From contig JBKHHW010000007.1 of assembly GCA_046538945.1 (NCBI GenBank), positions 1 to 44,060 of the forward strand: a stretch of DNA of 44,060 nt, in the 5' to 3' direction. The stretch comes from JAEZKC01 sp046538945. GTDB lineage: Bacteria; Fibrobacterota; Chitinivibrionia; Chitinivibrionales; Chitinispirillaceae. The position numbers were made by a program, and so were the translations under genes. This document shows positions 25,865 through 34,062 of this stretch, piece by piece. Every line of letters begins with the position of its first letter. The stretch's first letter is position 1. A model generated the notes under the pieces. The model saw only the letters and a list, made by a program, of their open reading frames with translations. It did not search any database and was not told where the DNA came from.

Positions 25865-26231
25865 GTCAAAAGGGGATCTGCTCGCCGATAAGGTGATTCA
25901 CGAAAGAGTCAGGCTGCTCGTTCTCACGAGTCTGGCCAGCAGTGAGGAGCCGGAGATGACCTTCAAGGAGCTTCAGAAGCTGCTTGAGACAACTGCGGGG
26001 AATCTCTCCGTTCAGCTCAGAACGTTGGAGAAAAGCGGTTATGTCGCCATAAAAAAGGAATTCATCGGCAACAAACCCCAGACCTCGGTTTCCCTGACGT
26101 CACAGGGCAGGAGTGCTTTGGAGAGCTACCTGTCTGAAATGGAGCTGCTTCTGAAGGGAATGCGGGCAAAAAAATCTAAGAAAGATTCGGCTGAAACAAA
26201 AAGTAAAGGAGCTTACGATGGCAATCCTTGA
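25857..26231 (+). CDS. Winged-helix transcriptional regulator (HTH_34-like)
   Basis: The product has 124 residues. It begins with GTG at 25857, which follows GGAGGAG; the start lies inside the end of the upstream gene. Residues about 15-95 form a MarR/ArsR-like winged helix: HERVRLLVLTSLAS, TFKELQKLLETTAGNLSVQL (helix-turn-helix, with recognition helix near 48-62), LEKSGYVAIKKEF and the wing around 70-80. The C-terminus is Lys-rich. No metal-binding or effector domain is seen. It probably represses its own operon through the tandem palindromes at 25126-25159; that pairing is inference from position. The following ABC ATPase gene overlaps it by 14 bp. Confidence 0.85.
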   Translation: MNRSKGDLLADKVIHERVRLLVLTSLASSEEPEMTFKELQKLLETTAGNLSVQLRTLEKSGYVAIKKEFIGNKPQTSVSLTSQGRSALESYLSEMELLLKGMRAKKSKKDSAETKSKGAYDGNP

Positions 26232-26910
26232 ATTGAACGGTGTGAAGAAAACGTTCCAAAAGGGACAGCAGGAGATACATGCACTTCGAGGCGTGGACCT
26301 TTCAATTGAAAAGGGTGAATTCCTTTCCGTTGTGGGCCCGTCAGGGAGCGGCAAATCCACACTTCTCAACATCGTGGGATGTCTGGACACTGCAACCAGC
26401 GGCGATGTTTTTTTTAACGGAAAGAGATTGGGACAACTGAGTGAGAACAGATTGTCCGAGTACCGCAAGTCGAATATCGCCTTCGTTTTCCAGTCCTACA
26501 ACCTGATTCCGGTCCTTACGGTTCAGGAGAATGTCGAACTACCCCTGGTTATCGAACGGAAGTACAGCAAACAGGAAATCGCCTCCAGAGCAAAAGAGAT
26601 AATCGGGATGGTGGGGCTTGGTGAAATGGCTCAGCGGCTTCCCAAAGAACTCTCCGGCGGGCAGGAGCAGAGAGTTGCCATCGCGCGAGCACTTGTCAAA
26701 AAGCCTCTTATAGTCCTGGCCGACGAACCCACAGCCAATCTCGACTCCTCCACTTCCGAAGAGGTCGTTTCTGTCATGCAGGAGATGAACCGCGGACTGC
26801 AGACCACCTTCATCTTTTCGACTCATGATTCTTTGGTCCAAAAGCATGCCAAAAGAGTTGTCGTACTTAAAGACGGGATGGTTCATTCAGATGAGAGGAA
26901 GGCATCATGA
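26218..26910 (+). CDS. ABC transporter ATPase, MacB/LolD type
   Basis: A 230-residue ATPase that powers the two permeases encoded next. Walker A GPSGSGKST (40-48), Q-loop Gln92, signature LSGGQ (145-149), Walker B LIVLADE (164-170) and H-loop His203 are intact; the signature continues EQR rather than the common QQR. The size and the PTANLDS block fit the LolD/MacB/FtsE branch, which uses mechanotransmission or lipoprotein extraction from the outer leaflet rather than ordinary import. AAAGGAG precedes the ATG. It overlaps the downstream permease by 4 bp (ATGA). Confidence 0.93.
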   Translation: MAILELNGVKKTFQKGQQEIHALRGVDLSIEKGEFLSVVGPSGSGKSTLLNIVGCLDTATSGDVFFNGKRLGQLSENRLSEYRKSNIAFVFQSYNLIPVLTVQENVELPLVIERKYSKQEIASRAKEIIGMVGLGEMAQRLPKELSGGQEQRVAIARALVKKPLIVLADEPTANLDSSTSEEVVSVMQEMNRGLQTTFIFSTHDSLVQKHAKRVVVLKDGMVHSDERKAS

Positions 26911-28163
26911 GCGCTCTGCTTAGAATTGCCTACAGAAACATGCTGCGGCACAGAGGGCGTACTGTCCGCTCCGCATTTACCATTGCAGTAGCCCTTGTCT
27001 TTTTCATCTATTTCGACTCGATGTATTCGGCAATGGACCGGGGTGCCATAGACAACATGATAAACCTGAGCACGTCTGCGGTGAAGATCCACACAAAAAG
27101 GTACGCGGAGGAAAAACAGTCATTTCCCCTCAATTACGGTGTCCCCGGAGCTGAGGAGTTCCGAAGTGTTCTTGCCGGTCAAAAACAAGTGAAGGGGGTT
27201 GCCCCAAGAACGCGGTTTCTGGGCGAACTTTCCAACTACACGGAAACAGTACCGGTCTCAGGAACAGTGATTTCGCCCTCAAGCGATACGACAGTTTTCA
27301 AGACCAGGGACTATCTTGAAGGTGATTACTTCTCCGAATCCAGTGTACGTGAAATCATTCTGGGAAGAAAGCTTGCTCAGGAAATGGGCGTGGAAATCGG
27401 AGATTACATCACGTTGTATGCTCTCACCAGATACGATAGCAGAAATGCCGATGACTTCAAAATCATCGGACTGCTCAACACTACCGACCCGGCAATCAAC
27501 CGCAGCACTGTGATGATTACTTACAGAGCAGCGGATGGTTTTCTCGATCTTGAAGGGCTGGCAACCGAGATGAATGTCGGTCTTCACCAACGGGTCAACC
27601 TGAAGGATCTGATCAGGGATGCACAGGAAGTGAAAACTTCACTGTCGGAAGAAATCAGCAATCTTCATGTGGAAACATTCACTTCGATGGGAGCCGCCTT
27701 TTTCGAAGTGACAAAACAGAAGAAAGCGTACAGTTATGTCTTTCTGGGTGTAATACTTATCATAGCGGCGGTCGGCATTTTCAACTCCGTACTTATGAGC
27801 GTTTATGAAAGGATACGCGAGATAGGAGTTCTGCGAGCCCACGGAATGCGCCCTAATGAAATAATCACCATGTTTGTATTGGAAGGGTTTCTCACCGGTT
27901 TAACAGGGAGCACTCTGGGATTAGTCCTGGGAATCGCGGCAAACCTTCAGTTGACACTCGTGGGCATACCTCTGGACAAAATGGCCGGCTCCATGGGAGA
28001 TGCATCCGGAATGCCCTTCTGGGGTACCATCTACGGTCAGTGGAATGTCGGAACTTTTGTTCTGGCATTCGTTTTCGGAACTGTCGTGGCTACTTTGGCG
28101 GGCATTATTCCCGCAAGAAAAGGCGGCACTGTTCCGGTTACATCAGCTCTGCGCTACGTTTAA
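26907..28163 (+). CDS. FtsX/MacB-family ABC permease 1
   Basis: The product has 418 residues. It has the FtsX-like plan: one N-terminal helix (about 20-40), a large periplasmic domain (about 42-270) and three C-terminal helices (about 275-300, 320-350, 380-405) with the RIREIGVLRAHGMRPNEI coupling block between the first two. This is the LolC/LolE and MacB permease architecture, so the substrate is likely a lipid, lipoprotein or peptide handled at the outer face of the inner membrane. The ATGA overlap with the ATPase gene shows translational coupling. It forms a probable heterodimer with the next gene product. Confidence 0.9.
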   Translation: MSALLRIAYRNMLRHRGRTVRSAFTIAVALVFFIYFDSMYSAMDRGAIDNMINLSTSAVKIHTKRYAEEKQSFPLNYGVPGAEEFRSVLAGQKQVKGVAPRTRFLGELSNYTETVPVSGTVISPSSDTTVFKTRDYLEGDYFSESSVREIILGRKLAQEMGVEIGDYITLYALTRYDSRNADDFKIIGLLNTTDPAINRSTVMITYRAADGFLDLEGLATEMNVGLHQRVNLKDLIRDAQEVKTSLSEEISNLHVETFTSMGAAFFEVTKQKKAYSYVFLGVILIIAAVGIFNSVLMSVYERIREIGVLRAHGMRPNEIITMFVLEGFLTGLTGSTLGLVLGIAANLQLTLVGIPLDKMAGSMGDASGMPFWGTIYGQWNVGTFVLAFVFGTVVATLAGIIPARKGGTVPVTSALRYV

Positions 28164-28185
28164 CGGATCACAAGGAGTTTGTACC

Positions 28186-29424
28186 ATGACATACATAATC
28201 AGAATGGCAATCAGAAATGTGAGCCGCAACAAGCGACGTTCCTTTCTTGCGGCGGTTTCGGTAGCACTTTCCGTGATGCTCATTGTATTCATGCAGGGCC
28301 TGATCGGCGGCACAATGAACTCCATGGTCAAAAACTACACGAAAAACGAAACCGGTCATATCAGAATCACCACGAAAGGGTTTCAGGAAAAGCAGCGCTT
28401 CTCGCCGGTTACCGAGAACCTGGAATCACCCCGGGAGATAATCCGCGGAATCAGACAGGATCCCGAAATTAACGCCCACATTGTGCAGATCACCGAAAGA
28501 ATTCGTTTCGGCACCCTGATTTCAAACGACGGCAAGAGCAAGGGAGCTAACGTTGTGGCGGGTGATCCCGAGCAGGAAAAATCCCTGCTGATGCTTGACA
28601 GGTCCATCAAACCCGGAGGCTCTTACCTTGAGAATGATCGCGACATCATTATGGGCAGTAAACTTGCCGATGCACTGGGCTACAGTGTAGGTGATACGGT
28701 AGACGTGGTCACGCAGGCAAGCGACTACTCTCTTAATCTGCGCAATTTCATCGTTGCCGGTCTGTTCGAAACGGGAATGAATGCGCTTGATGAGTCAGTT
28801 GCCCATATTGCGCTCGGAGACGCCAGGAACCTTCTGCGCATGAGCTCATCCAGCCAGCAGATCATCCTGATGCTCGACGACCATCGGAAAGCAGAAGAAA
28901 TAGCCGGACTGATCGGGAGTAAATTTCAGAATGAGAACCTTGCCGTGACCCCGTGGACCAAAATCGGAGATTACGGCAATATCGTCAAAATGTCTGAAAG
29001 TGTTTACCAATTCGTTTATGCTCTCATAGCTTGCCTTGGGGCATTCATCATCGGAAACATACTGATAATGGTAGTCATGGAGAGGCGCAAGGAGATCGGA
29101 ATTCTCAAGTCAATGGGTTTGAAGAAGGGTGAAATTCTGGGACTGTTCCTGAGCGAAGGAACGGTGCTGGGATTTATGGGAAGTCTTTGCGGAATCGTAC
29201 TGGGAGGAATAACTGTCGCCTATTTCCATATCAACGGCATGGATTTCAGCTCAATGATGGGCTCCTTCAAGATGCCTCTGGACAATGTGATCTATTTTAC
29301 ACTGGAACCGATCCAGTTTGTTAAGGTGATGGTTCTGGCAGTTGCCGTTTCGGCTCTGGTATCCATCAGTCCTTCATGGAAAGCAGCCCGATTGAGCCCG
29401 GTAGAAGCTATGAAAAGTGCCTGA
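28186..29424 (+). CDS. FtsX/MacB-family ABC permease 2
   Basis: The product has 412 residues from the ATG at 28186, chosen over longer in-frame options (back to 28000) because AAGGAG stands upstream and MTYIIRMAIRNVSRNKRRS matches the paralogue's N-terminus. The plan is the same as permease 1: N-terminal helix, periplasmic domain about 45-275, then three helices, with the RRKEIGILKSMGLKKGEIL coupling block. The two permeases are clearly paralogous but diverged, the LolC/LolE situation rather than a MacB homodimer. The gap to permease 1 is 22 bp. Confidence 0.9.
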   Translation: MTYIIRMAIRNVSRNKRRSFLAAVSVALSVMLIVFMQGLIGGTMNSMVKNYTKNETGHIRITTKGFQEKQRFSPVTENLESPREIIRGIRQDPEINAHIVQITERIRFGTLISNDGKSKGANVVAGDPEQEKSLLMLDRSIKPGGSYLENDRDIIMGSKLADALGYSVGDTVDVVTQASDYSLNLRNFIVAGLFETGMNALDESVAHIALGDARNLLRMSSSSQQIILMLDDHRKAEEIAGLIGSKFQNENLAVTPWTKIGDYGNIVKMSESVYQFVYALIACLGAFIIGNILIMVVMERRKEIGILKSMGLKKGEILGLFLSEGTVLGFMGSLCGIVLGGITVAYFHINGMDFSSMMGSFKMPLDNVIYFTLEPIQFVKVMVLAVAVSALVSISPSWKAARLSPVEAMKSA

Positions 29425-29445
29425 ATCTATCAAAGGAGAAGAGAA

Positions 29446-30192
29446 ATGAATACTGCCGTATTGACTAAAGTGTTGATGGTTTCAACAGTGATGGTCTCTC
29501 AGGTTTTTTCCATGAACGGAGAAGAGATCCTTGCAAGGATGGACAAGAACCGTACCCAGGAATCCATGGAGTATACAGGTACAATGGCTATCCATCTGGG
29601 AGACAAGGTGCGGACCAAGAAGATGAAAGCAAAGGCGATCACCGGCCCGGAAAGCAAGGCTGTTGTGGAATTCACCAACGCCGAAGACAGAGGAACCAAA
29701 TATCTGATGATCGGCTCTGATCTGTGGATCTATTTTCCCGGTGAAAACGATGTGGTCAAGATTTCCGGCCACATGCTGAAAGACGGCATGATGGGCAGTG
29801 ATGTTTCCTACGAGGATGCGCTTGAATCGGATAAACTTTCCGACAAGTATTCTGTCTCGGTACTGCAAGAGCAGAAAACGAACGGTAAAGAGTGTTATGT
29901 CCTTCAGCTTGAAGCAAAAGTGAAGAGTACTCCCTACGCCAAGCGCAAGATGTGGGTGAACAAGGAAACATTCGTGGCGGAAAAGGAGGAGATGTACGCC
30001 AGGAGCGGAAAACTGCTGAAAGTCTCAACAGTGCTGGAAACGAAAACAATCGACGGGCGCGCTATTCCCACCAGAACTGAAATGTCAAACAAGCTCAGAA
30101 AAAACAGCAAAACGATTTTCACGATGAGCGACATAAGCTTTGATAAGTCATACAAAGAAGACGAGTTCTCCATGAGGTATCTCAGACGATGA
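29446..30192 (+). CDS. LolA-like periplasmic protein (outer-membrane lipoprotein-sorting family)
   Basis: The product has 248 residues and an N-terminal signal peptide (hydrophobic about 5-20, ending near VFS). The rest follows the LolA/LolB-like half-barrel family called outer-membrane lipoprotein-sorting protein: an opening EEILARMDKNR helix, alternating strands (MEYTGTMAIHLG, TKYLMIGSDLWIYFPGE), the DVSYEDAL stretch near 120, and the RKMWVNKETF strand. Such proteins carry a hydrophobic ligand across the periplasm. AAAGGAG precedes the ATG. It lies between the ABC permeases and an outer-membrane barrel, so a shuttle role is likely; the ligand is unknown. The next gene overlaps by 4 bp. Confidence 0.85.
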   Translation: MNTAVLTKVLMVSTVMVSQVFSMNGEEILARMDKNRTQESMEYTGTMAIHLGDKVRTKKMKAKAITGPESKAVVEFTNAEDRGTKYLMIGSDLWIYFPGENDVVKISGHMLKDGMMGSDVSYEDALESDKLSDKYSVSVLQEQKTNGKECYVLQLEAKVKSTPYAKRKMWVNKETFVAEKEEMYARSGKLLKVSTVLETKTIDGRAIPTRTEMSNKLRKNSKTIFTMSDISFDKSYKEDEFSMRYLRR

Positions 30193-31316
30193 AAACGGAG
30201 TGTCTGTTGAATAAAAATCTGCTTATAGTACTGATGGCAGTTCTCTGTGTTGTGCAGATTACGCGTTCACAGGAGCCACAAAGCTTCAAACTGAACGGTA
30301 CAATTTTTTCGGATCTTTCCTGGATGCAGTATACAGACCAGAAGAGTCTTTCCGATTTTGCCGGTATGAGCACACTGGAACTCAGGGGACGCAACACCTA
30401 CCGGCAGTACGGGACCGTATCCGCCCAGCTGGACCTGTTCCTTCTATACGGGCAGTATGCGTCCGCAGCCGGTTTGGCTCTGGACAGCATGCCGGGATCA
30501 TTCGAGGAAAAAGCTCCACTTGTGCTGAATTTAAGGGAACTGTATCTGGCATTATACCCCCCGCTGGCGGATATCTCAATTGGAAGACAGATAATTCGTT
30601 TCGGGAGGGGAACGGTCCTTTCCCCTCTTGATATTTTTTCCACACTAAATGCCACCGACATCAGTTTCAAGCGAAACGGCAGAGATGTGGTGAATGTGAG
30701 AATTCCTCTGGGAATGCTCTCCGGCATAGACCTGATTACAGAACTTCCCCACGGCCAACAGCACTCGTCTGCCGCGAAATTCTTTACAAACCTTAACGGG
30801 TTTGATATCGATGCTGTCGCTTTATACCGTCACCGACCGGGTGATGTATCTACCGGAGCCGCATTCAAGGGTGATCTTTATGCGGGAATTTACGGTGAGG
30901 GTGTGGTTCACTGGAGAAACAGCCTCAGACCACAGTTTGAAGCAATGGCGGGGATAGACTATTCCCTGTTCAATCGAAAAGTTTTACTGGCGCTCGAGTA
31001 CAGCTACAACAGCGCACCTATCGATCCGGATACAATCCCGCCAGAGCAAATTACCACACTCCCCCGGCCCTTCAACCGTAGACATTATCTATACCTTAAT
31101 GCGGGAAGTAATATAAATGAGCTTCTCTCGGTTCATGGAAACCTGATATTCAACATTGAGGACAAGGCAGTACAGGGGATTCTTCTTCTCCGCTACAGCC
31201 TGCTTCAGGACATCAGTATAACTCCAAGCATCAGAGGCTGCCGCAATGACTTGAACGGGATAGATCTTCCCAACCCCGACCTGGTTTATTCTCTGAGGAT
31301 TGAAATGGCATTCTAA
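30189..31316 (+). CDS. Predicted outer-membrane beta-barrel, last gene of the transport operon
   Basis: The product has 375 residues. An N-terminal hydrophobic segment (about 9-27) ends near TRS-Q and acts as a signal. The body is made of alternating-residue strands and ends IEMAF, a terminal aromatic typical of barrels inserted by the BAM machine. An LYLALYPPLADISIGRQIIR segment and the following FGRGTVLSPLDIF resemble the DUF1302-type barrels often found next to LolA-like sorting proteins; I cannot confirm the family by eye. The ATGA overlap with the LolA-like gene ties the two together. No intrinsic terminator is visible after it. Confidence 0.75.
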   Translation: MKTECLLNKNLLIVLMAVLCVVQITRSQEPQSFKLNGTIFSDLSWMQYTDQKSLSDFAGMSTLELRGRNTYRQYGTVSAQLDLFLLYGQYASAAGLALDSMPGSFEEKAPLVLNLRELYLALYPPLADISIGRQIIRFGRGTVLSPLDIFSTLNATDISFKRNGRDVVNVRIPLGMLSGIDLITELPHGQQHSSAAKFFTNLNGFDIDAVALYRHRPGDVSTGAAFKGDLYAGIYGEGVVHWRNSLRPQFEAMAGIDYSLFNRKVLLALEYSYNSAPIDPDTIPPEQITTLPRPFNRRHYLYLNAGSNINELLSVHGNLIFNIEDKAVQGILLLRYSLLQDISITPSIRGCRNDLNGIDLPNPDLVYSLRIEMAF

Positions 31317-31403
31317 GCACTTCAGTTCTTCTCAATTATTTCACCATAGCTTTTTTCTCCCCAAAGACGTCTTATTTTAAGAGACCAAAACGTGGCGCAT
31401 GTC

Positions 31404-31433
31404 TTAACAGTCTCTCTACTCAGGTAGTATATT
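31404..31433 (+). promoter_or_regulatory. Likely gmd promoter
   Basis: TTAACA (31404-31409), 18-nt spacer, TATATT (31428-31433), ending 37 nt before the gmd start codon. Confidence 0.55.
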
Positions 31434-31470
31434 AGCATTTCCACCCACGTGAAACTCTCTGGAGCAACCG

Positions 31471-32526
31471 ATGCCGAAAAAAGCATTAATAACAGGAATA
31501 AACGGGCAGGACGGATCATACCTTGTGGAACTTCTCTTGGAGAAGGGGTACGAAGTACACGGTATGATCCGCAGAGCGAGCAGTATCAACCGCAAGCGCA
31601 TTGATCACCTCTACAAAGATCCTCACGGAAAGAATGTATCCTTGTTTCTTCACTACGGAGATATGTCCGACAGCAGCAACATGAACCGGATGCTCGAAAA
31701 GGTGAAGCCCGATGAGATCTATAACCTTGCTGCACAATCGCATGTACGCGTCTCTTTTGAAGTTCCGGAGTACACGGCTGATGTCGATGCACTGGGAACT
31801 CTGCGTCTTATCGACGCCATAAAAGAAAGCGGCATAGACAGCCGTTTCTACCAGGCATCCACCTCGGAGCTCTACGGAAAGGTGCAGGAGGTACCACAAA
31901 ATGAGAAAACTCCCTTTTATCCCAGGTCTCCCTACGGAGTGGCAAAGCTTTATGCTTACTGGATAGTTGTGAACTACAGGGAGGCGTACAATCTCCACGC
32001 CTCAAACGGCATATTGTTCAATCATGAATCTCCACGAAGAGGTGAAAGCTTTGTCACCCGCAAAATCTCCCTGGGGGCTGCGGCTATCAAGGCCGGCCAG
32101 AAGGACTGTCTCTATATGGGAAATCTTGATTCCAAACGGGATTGGGGGCATGCAGCGGATTACGTCAGGGCAATGTGGCTGATGCTGCAGCAGGACAGTC
32201 CGGATGATTACGTCATCGCAACGGGCGAGACCCACTCTGTAAGGGAGTTTCTGGAAAAAGCGTTCGCTTGTCTGGATATTTATTTGGTGTGGAAAGGCGA
32301 GGGGGTGGAAGAGGTGGGGATGGATAAAAAAAGTGGTAAGATTATTGTTAGAATAGATCCTAAGTACTATCGTCCCACGGAAGTGGACCTGCTGATAGGC
32401 GATGCGTCAAAAGCTGAAACGAAGCTTGGGTGGAAGCCACGGATTTATTTTGATCAGTTGGTAGAGAGCATGATCAGGGCCGATTGGGATGCTATCAAGA
32501 ATCCGGAAACGAACAATTTACAATAA
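31471..32526 (+). CDS. gmd: GDP-mannose 4,6-dehydratase
   Basis: An NADP-dependent short-chain (extended SDR) enzyme that turns GDP-mannose into GDP-4-keto-6-deoxymannose, the precursor of GDP-fucose, GDP-rhamnose or GDP-perosamine for surface glycans. It has 351 residues. The nucleotide loop is GINGQDG (9-15), and the arginines of MIRRASS bind NADP. The catalytic set is Thr131 and Glu133 (STSELYG) and Tyr155-x3-Lys159 (SPYGVAKLY). The NHESPRRGESFVTRKI and YYRPTEVDLLIGD blocks are Gmd signatures. GGAG lies before the ATG. No partner reductase or epimerase (fcl, rmd) and no nucleotide-sugar transferase is adjacent. The 3' quarter, from about 32270, uses more GGG/GTG/AGT codons than the rest. 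Confidence 0.95.
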   Translation: MPKKALITGINGQDGSYLVELLLEKGYEVHGMIRRASSINRKRIDHLYKDPHGKNVSLFLHYGDMSDSSNMNRMLEKVKPDEIYNLAAQSHVRVSFEVPEYTADVDALGTLRLIDAIKESGIDSRFYQASTSELYGKVQEVPQNEKTPFYPRSPYGVAKLYAYWIVVNYREAYNLHASNGILFNHESPRRGESFVTRKISLGAAAIKAGQKDCLYMGNLDSKRDWGHAADYVRAMWLMLQQDSPDDYVIATGETHSVREFLEKAFACLDIYLVWKGEGVEEVGMDKKSGKIIVRIDPKYYRPTEVDLLIGDASKAETKLGWKPRIYFDQLVESMIRADWDAIKNPETNNLQ

Positions 32527-32553
32527 TCCGAGGCGTACTGAAAGGTTAGTAGT

Positions 32554-32745
32554 ATGAGCGTTTGTGAGAATTCCACCGGGGAAAATTGCCCCTGCACCTA
32601 CAGTTCATGCAGCAGAAGAGGCAAATGCTGTGAATGTGTTGCCTACCACAGGCGTTCCGGGGAAATCCCCGGGTGTTTTTTCACTCCTGAGGGCGAACGA
32701 ACATACAACAGAACCATTAAGGCATTCATACGTGACAGGAGCTAA
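32554..32745 (+). CDS. Small Cys-rich protein, DUF6485-like
   Basis: The product has 63 residues and eight cysteines (4, 12, 14, 19, 25, 26, 28, 41) in the pattern NCPCTYSSCSRRGKCCECV then YHRR and GCFF. This is the signature I associate with the DUF6485 family, whose function is not known; the Cys and His spacing suggests metal, probably zinc, binding. AAAGG precedes the ATG. It sits 27 bp after gmd and 17 bp before the DUF3108 gene, so the three may share a transcript. A second frame over the same bases (from 32564) lacks this pattern and is a shadow. Confidence 0.82.
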   Translation: MSVCENSTGENCPCTYSSCSRRGKCCECVAYHRRSGEIPGCFFTPEGERTYNRTIKAFIRDRS

Positions 32746-32762
32746 AAGAGGAGTACTCAAAG

Positions 32763-33644
32763 ATGTCTAATCCGACAAAGTTGTTACCTGCGAAATTTCT
32801 TCTTCCGACATTACTGCTTTTGGCTCTTTTCTCTGGGGGAGCTTATGCAAAGGATGACGATATCAAATGGGAAGACGCCTCAAAAGAGGTGGACTATCTC
32901 CCCTATCCTCAGACATTCATCGATTCGGTAGAGAACCATCTTCGGGTCAACCGGGTTCGGGGCGCTCTGCAGAAGGTCAAAGCCGGCTCCTTCTCCAAGG
33001 GTGAAAAGCTGGTGTATGAGATCGTGTGGGGTCCGTTCAAAGCCGGCTATGTCATTCTCAATGCCCAGCCCCATCCCCAAACCGGAACCATTCGGCTGGG
33101 AGCTAAAGCTGTTTCAAACAATTTCGTAAGCGCTTTTTACAAAATGAGAGATTATATCATCTCCTGGGTTGATGCGGAAGGACTCTATCCCCACTTTTTC
33201 GAGCAGCACCTGAGGGAAGGCAAATACAAGATGGACGGGTTTATCCTGTATGACAATGTGGGAGAAAAAGTTTTCGTGCAGGAGAAGAAGTCACGCGTTT
33301 TCCGAGCTCCCAAATTCACACACGACTACATTTCCGTTCTCTACTACGTGCGCTCAATGGAACTTAAAAAAGGCGATCAGTTTTCCATAAACATGTTCAT
33401 TCACTCGAAGATCCACCCCATACGGTTCAATATCAGAGGAAAAGAAGATGTCGAGGTGACGGCCGGCAAATTCAGATGCATTAAGCTGGAACCCAAACTG
33501 GCCGGCAAGGGCAGAGCTTTCACTAAAAAAGATAAAATGCAAGTCTGGCTTACGGATGACAAACACAAGATTCCTGTAATGATCAAATCCAAAATAAAAG
33601 TAGGATCAATCACTGCCAAGCTCATTCACTACGAACAAAATTAG
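32763..33644 (+). CDS. DUF3108-family exported protein
   Basis: The product has 293 residues and a signal peptide (hydrophobic about 11-27, ending AYA-K). From about 75 the protein follows the DUF3108 pattern: GEKLVYEIVWGPFKAGYVIL, then FYKMRDYIISWVD, and the closing MQVWLTDDKHKIPVMIKSKI with IHYEQN. Members are periplasmic, of all-beta lipocalin-like or LolA-like build, and their role is not established. GAGGAG precedes the ATG. It is the end of the gmd cluster and converges on cutA with 5 bp between stops and no visible terminator. Confidence 0.85.
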   Translation: MSNPTKLLPAKFLLPTLLLLALFSGGAYAKDDDIKWEDASKEVDYLPYPQTFIDSVENHLRVNRVRGALQKVKAGSFSKGEKLVYEIVWGPFKAGYVILNAQPHPQTGTIRLGAKAVSNNFVSAFYKMRDYIISWVDAEGLYPHFFEQHLREGKYKMDGFILYDNVGEKVFVQEKKSRVFRAPKFTHDYISVLYYVRSMELKKGDQFSINMFIHSKIHPIRFNIRGKEDVEVTAGKFRCIKLEPKLAGKGRAFTKKDKMQVWLTDDKHKIPVMIKSKIKVGSITAKLIHYEQN

Positions 33645-33649
33645 TCTGA

Positions 33650-33994
33650 TTAAGGGACTGGCGGCGGCGGAAATGTTCCGCCCCTGCTCTCCTGCTCAAT
33701 CCACTGCAGGTACTCTCTGCTGCCATCTGTGATCGGCAAAGCCACAACACAGGGACATTCATAAGAGTGCAGCTGCTTGACTCTCTCCACCAGCGCAGGG
33801 AAATTCTCTTTGATGGCTTTGGCGACAAGCACGGTTTCGCGGTTCTCGGTCAGTTTTCCCTCCCACCAGTATACTGAGGTCATCGGATCAAGAACATTGA
33901 TACACGCTGCCAGACGTTCCTGAACCAAAGCTTTCCCTATGGAGAGCGCCTGAGCATTGTCTTTGGTGGTGATATAAGCGAAAACGAATTCCAT
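33650..33994 (-). CDS. cutA: CutA1-type divalent-cation tolerance protein
   Basis: The product has 114 residues and is a small ferredoxin-like-fold protein that forms trimers and has been linked to copper tolerance, although its exact job is unclear. VFAYITTKDNAQALSIGKALV opens it; LAACINVLDPMTSVYWWEGK (29-48), ENRETVLVAKA, and HSYECPCVVALPI (76-88) are the family marks. Residues 108-114 are a Pro-rich end. GGGGTATGT stands before the ATG. The receiver-domain gene lies upstream on the same strand, about 70 bp away. Confidence 0.93.
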   Translation of the reverse strand: MEFVFAYITTKDNAQALSIGKALVQERLAACINVLDPMTSVYWWEGKLTENRETVLVAKAIKENFPALVERVKQLHSYECPCVVALPITDGSREYLQWIEQESRGGTFPPPPVP

Positions 33995-34062
33995 ACATAC
34001 CCCTTTTTTTTGGTTTCGAGAGGTCGAACGGGAATTAGAAGAGACTTGTAAAGAGAGAAAAT

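Noticed and set aside
32564..32770. Overlapping 68-codon frame in the gmd-DUF3108 gap
   Set aside because: It competes with the Cys-rich DUF6485-like frame, which has a family pattern and a ribosome site.
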